From: Chamaecrista fasciculata
Lineage: Eukaryota; Streptophyta; Magnoliopsida; Fabales; Fabaceae
Assembly: GCA_003254925.1 (NCBI GenBank)
Contig: QANZ01044257.1
Span: forward strand, 140,070 to 204,069
Length of the DNA: 64,000 bases
Direction: 5' to 3'
The translations under genes and the position numbers were made by a program. This document shows, one piece after another, positions 61,389 through 64,000 of this stretch; the first letter of the stretch is position 1; every line of letters starts with the position of its first letter. The notes beneath the pieces are model-generated. The model saw only the letters and a list, made by a program, of their open reading frames with translations, searched no databases and was not told the origin of the DNA.

Positions 61389-61472
61389 AGAGCAAAATAC
61401 TGGGTTTTTCGGGTTGAATTATATTGTTTTTTTTCCCTCTTGTTTGCGAGTGTTCATAGATCTGGAGCTACG

Positions 61473-64000
61473 ATGGCTTGGAATGTGTTCAAGTTCTGTA
61501 CTGTTCTTCGAGGACTAGGCTCTATAATGATACTCTTGGTTCTCGGTGTTGTGGGTGTCAGCTATTACGCCGTCGTTTTGACTAACTATGGCCCTGCTTT
61601 GTACGATGGGTGGCCTGATTCTGTCATCGCCATGGTGGTTTTGATCTTGTTTCATTTTTTGGTAAGCTTTCAGAGCTGACTGCTTTTGGGGTTTTTCAGT
61701 TTTGTTTTGTTAAATTTGACTCTCACTTTGGGTAATTTATTTGAGTGCACTGAGATTCTCTGAAGGTGTTTTCCAGTTTTTGAAATTTACTTGCCATTAT
61801 GATCCCTTATAAGATTTACCTGAAGAACTTGAGTGTATGGTTTTGGTGGTGGTGCCCTTGAAAAGTTTGAGTTTTTTGGGTAATAGTTAAAATCAAATGT
61901 TTGTAAAGCATCATAATCATATTTATGAGGGTTTAACTGTAATGGTATTAGAAGTTGGAATTCTATTTATGCAGCTGATTATGCTACTGTGGAGTTACTT
62001 TGCTGTTGTGCTTACGGATCCTGGAAGTGTGCCTTCTAGTTGGAGGCCTGCAATTGATGAAGAGAGAGGAGAGGCTGACCCGCTAAGTGGATCGGAATTC
62101 AATAATGTGCAGTCTAATCTTTTAAGCCAACGAGTCCGGTTCTGTCGGAAGTGCAATATGCTTAAACCACCTCGATGTCATCACTGTTCAGTTTGTGAGT
62201 ATGGGTGCACAAGACATTCCATTTTGTATTTTGAGCAAACATACAATTCAATCCTCGAAAGATAGACAAGTTAACAACTCAATCTCTGGAAGTCTAGTTT
62301 ATACACTTTAGTTTTTGAAAGTCGTGAAGACGATCAATTTAGTCTTTTAAACCCATTTTTAGGGACTAACTAGTAGAGTTAAAAGGACTAAAATGTATCA
62401 GTTCCACAACTTTCAGGGGTTATAAATTGTTAACTTGAGTGTTTTTTAGGGATCAATTTATATGTTTACTCTTGTATTTTCACATTGAGAACAAGTGAGG
62501 ATGAGATTGATACTTTGTTGGTTTGGTACCAGGTGGACGATGTGTGCTGAAGATGGACCACCATTGTGTTTGGGTAGTTAACTGTGTTGGGGCCCAAAAT
62601 TATAAGTATTTCCTTCTTTTCTTGGTACGAACACCTTAACCTTCATATTTATATCGATTGCCAAGTAGCTATTATTTCTGACCTGCATTGGTTATATAGC
62701 ATCTTCAACTCTCTGTAGGGCTGAGCCTGAGCTATGAATCTTGTGATCTTCAATATTATATAAAATATCTTTTCACAGTTTAATATTTGTCTTCTGTTTA
62801 ATATAGTTTCTTGTTCTGGTTCTCACATTGGAAGTGAATATTATTTATGACCATACAGAATGGTTACCTAAAAAAGAATGTCTCTAGTTTGGATGTTTTG
62901 TGGCTTAGGTTAAGCTATTCTGTTTAACTTTTTATGTAACAAGAAGTTGCATTTTTATACTTTCCCTTTCTAGTCCGTAGAGTAGTTTCCTATTTTATTC
63001 TTTTTGTTGCTTCTCTTGTTGCCTTGTTTGCAGATAGATGGTTAAGGAAAAACTGATTCTTTCTGTCTAGGTTATGAAAGCACTAGTTAATTGCTATTTT
63101 CTGTTGATACATGAATGCTAACAGATGTCATAAGCTGTGATCAATTTACGTAAGTTATGTAAATAAACATTGGAAATGTGACTGACATTGACATATAATG
63201 AGACTGCATGTTCTATTCTGTTACTATAAATGGAATGGTTGTGTATTTGTTTCTTAATTGAGACTGCCAACAGAAAAACACTTACAGAGGTCACATTATT
63301 CTATTTTATCTTAGTGCAGTTCTACACTTTTCTCGAGACAAGTCTTGTGACTGTATCATTGCTGCCACACTTCATAGCATTCTTTAGTGATGGAGAAATT
63401 CCTGGATCACCTAGTACACTTGCGACAACTTTTCTTGCTTTCGGTAGGTTTTTGATGCATAGTTTCTGATTCAGCTGTTGGTTTGAACTCTGAATTTCTA
63501 TGATCATGTGGAACTACTTACAGTTTTGAATCTGGCATTTGCATTGAGTGTCTTGGGATTTCTAATCATGCACGCATCGTTGGTGGCTGGCAATACAAGT
63601 ACTATTGAGGTGAATTTCTGCATCCATTTTTAACTTTCCCCCTTTTTATCCTAAAACTAACTTTTGTACTTTGTTTTCGTTTGGTTCCACTTAATTTGTT
63701 TATCTGTGATTGGGGAGAAGAGATATGAAAAGATTTTGCTCTCTTTCTCTGACAGAAAGTGTTCTAGTTTTGGTAGTTTGGGACATTAAGTGGTACTGAA
63801 GGTTATCATAAGAAGCCAAACATGCAGTGGTGCTTACAGATGTGGCTCTAGTTAATTAAGAGTGTTTTGGCCCATCTAAAATTGTTATTTTCTTGCAACA
63901 CATAAACTAGGAAGGGTCTTGAAAATCTTGGGTCAGTAGCTTTTGTGAATTGGGTATTGATGGAACTTTTGTCGCATTTGTGAGCAGGCATATGAAAAAA
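61473..64000 (+). CDS. PAT14-like: DHHC-type protein S-acyltransferase, PAT14-like (partial, 3' end beyond window)
   Basis: The exons are 61473-61661, 61975-62194, 62533-62624, 63320-63443, 63524-63609 and 63988 onward, all in frame. The product is a four-transmembrane palmitoyltransferase. Two hydrophobic segments lie in the first 85 residues, followed by TDPGSVP. The cysteine-rich domain then runs from [20 protein letters not shown] to the catalytic DHHC (residues 145-148) in [14 protein letters not shown]. Two more hydrophobic segments follow ([20 protein letters not shown] and [19 protein letters not shown]). The TTxE-like motif region ([12 protein letters not shown]) reaches the window end. 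Such enzymes attach palmitate to cysteines of membrane proteins at the Golgi or trans-Golgi network. Similarity to Arabidopsis PAT14 is strong. Roughly the last 80 residues are outside the window. The ATG at 61473 begins MAWNVFKFC, as in the family. Confidence 0.93.

Overview
This window is nuclear DNA from a flowering plant, most likely a legume. The genes have plant-type introns with GT-AG borders, the spacers are AT-rich, and TTTAGGG-like motifs occur. Four tandem genes closely resemble legume vestitone reductase, an isoflavonoid (pterocarpan phytoalexin) enzyme. Two single N characters (about 2045 and 37495) mark assembly joins. The legume assignment is inference from gene families; no species is claimed.

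Layout. 1-5600: AT-rich spacer with small inverted-repeat elements. 5600-12314 (+): an AHL1-like AT-hook/PPC nuclear protein in five coding exons. 13480-14866: an internally deleted Ty3-type LTR retrotransposon. 15296-17350: a large inverted-repeat element. 17400-23020 (+): a SWIM zinc-finger/MULE-transposase-like gene whose last coding junction is broken by a 58-bp tandem duplication. 23.9-30.3 kb: a tandem duplication in which a decayed gene tail (25400-25648) precedes the intact DUF1499 gene (29982-32485, -), with retrotransposon debris between. 32.7-37.5 kb: nested elements, a Pack-MULE carrying a splicing factor 1 (SF1) exon fragment, and a kinesin pseudogene. 37711-57154: four intact vestitone-reductase-like genes, two on - and two on +, in divergent pairs. 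57.2-61.2 kb: spacer. 61473-64000 (+): the 5' part of a PAT14-like DHHC S-acyltransferase, cut by the window edge.

Working together. Only the reductase cluster is a functional group: four complete NAD(P)H-dependent short-chain reductases with the same four-exon structure and an identical exon 3 length of 193 nt. They probably act in flavonoid or isoflavonoid reduction; the substrate cannot be read from sequence. The other genes are unrelated housekeeping or regulatory loci.

The most unusual material is in the transposons and duplications. Three element types carry perfect 9-bp target-site duplications, the Mutator signature. One of these holds an SF1 gene fragment. Two different foldback elements sit at the same A-run in two paralogous duplication units. 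The 3' part of reductase A is indistinguishable from that of reductase B and begins exactly at an N, which points to gene conversion or a misassembly.
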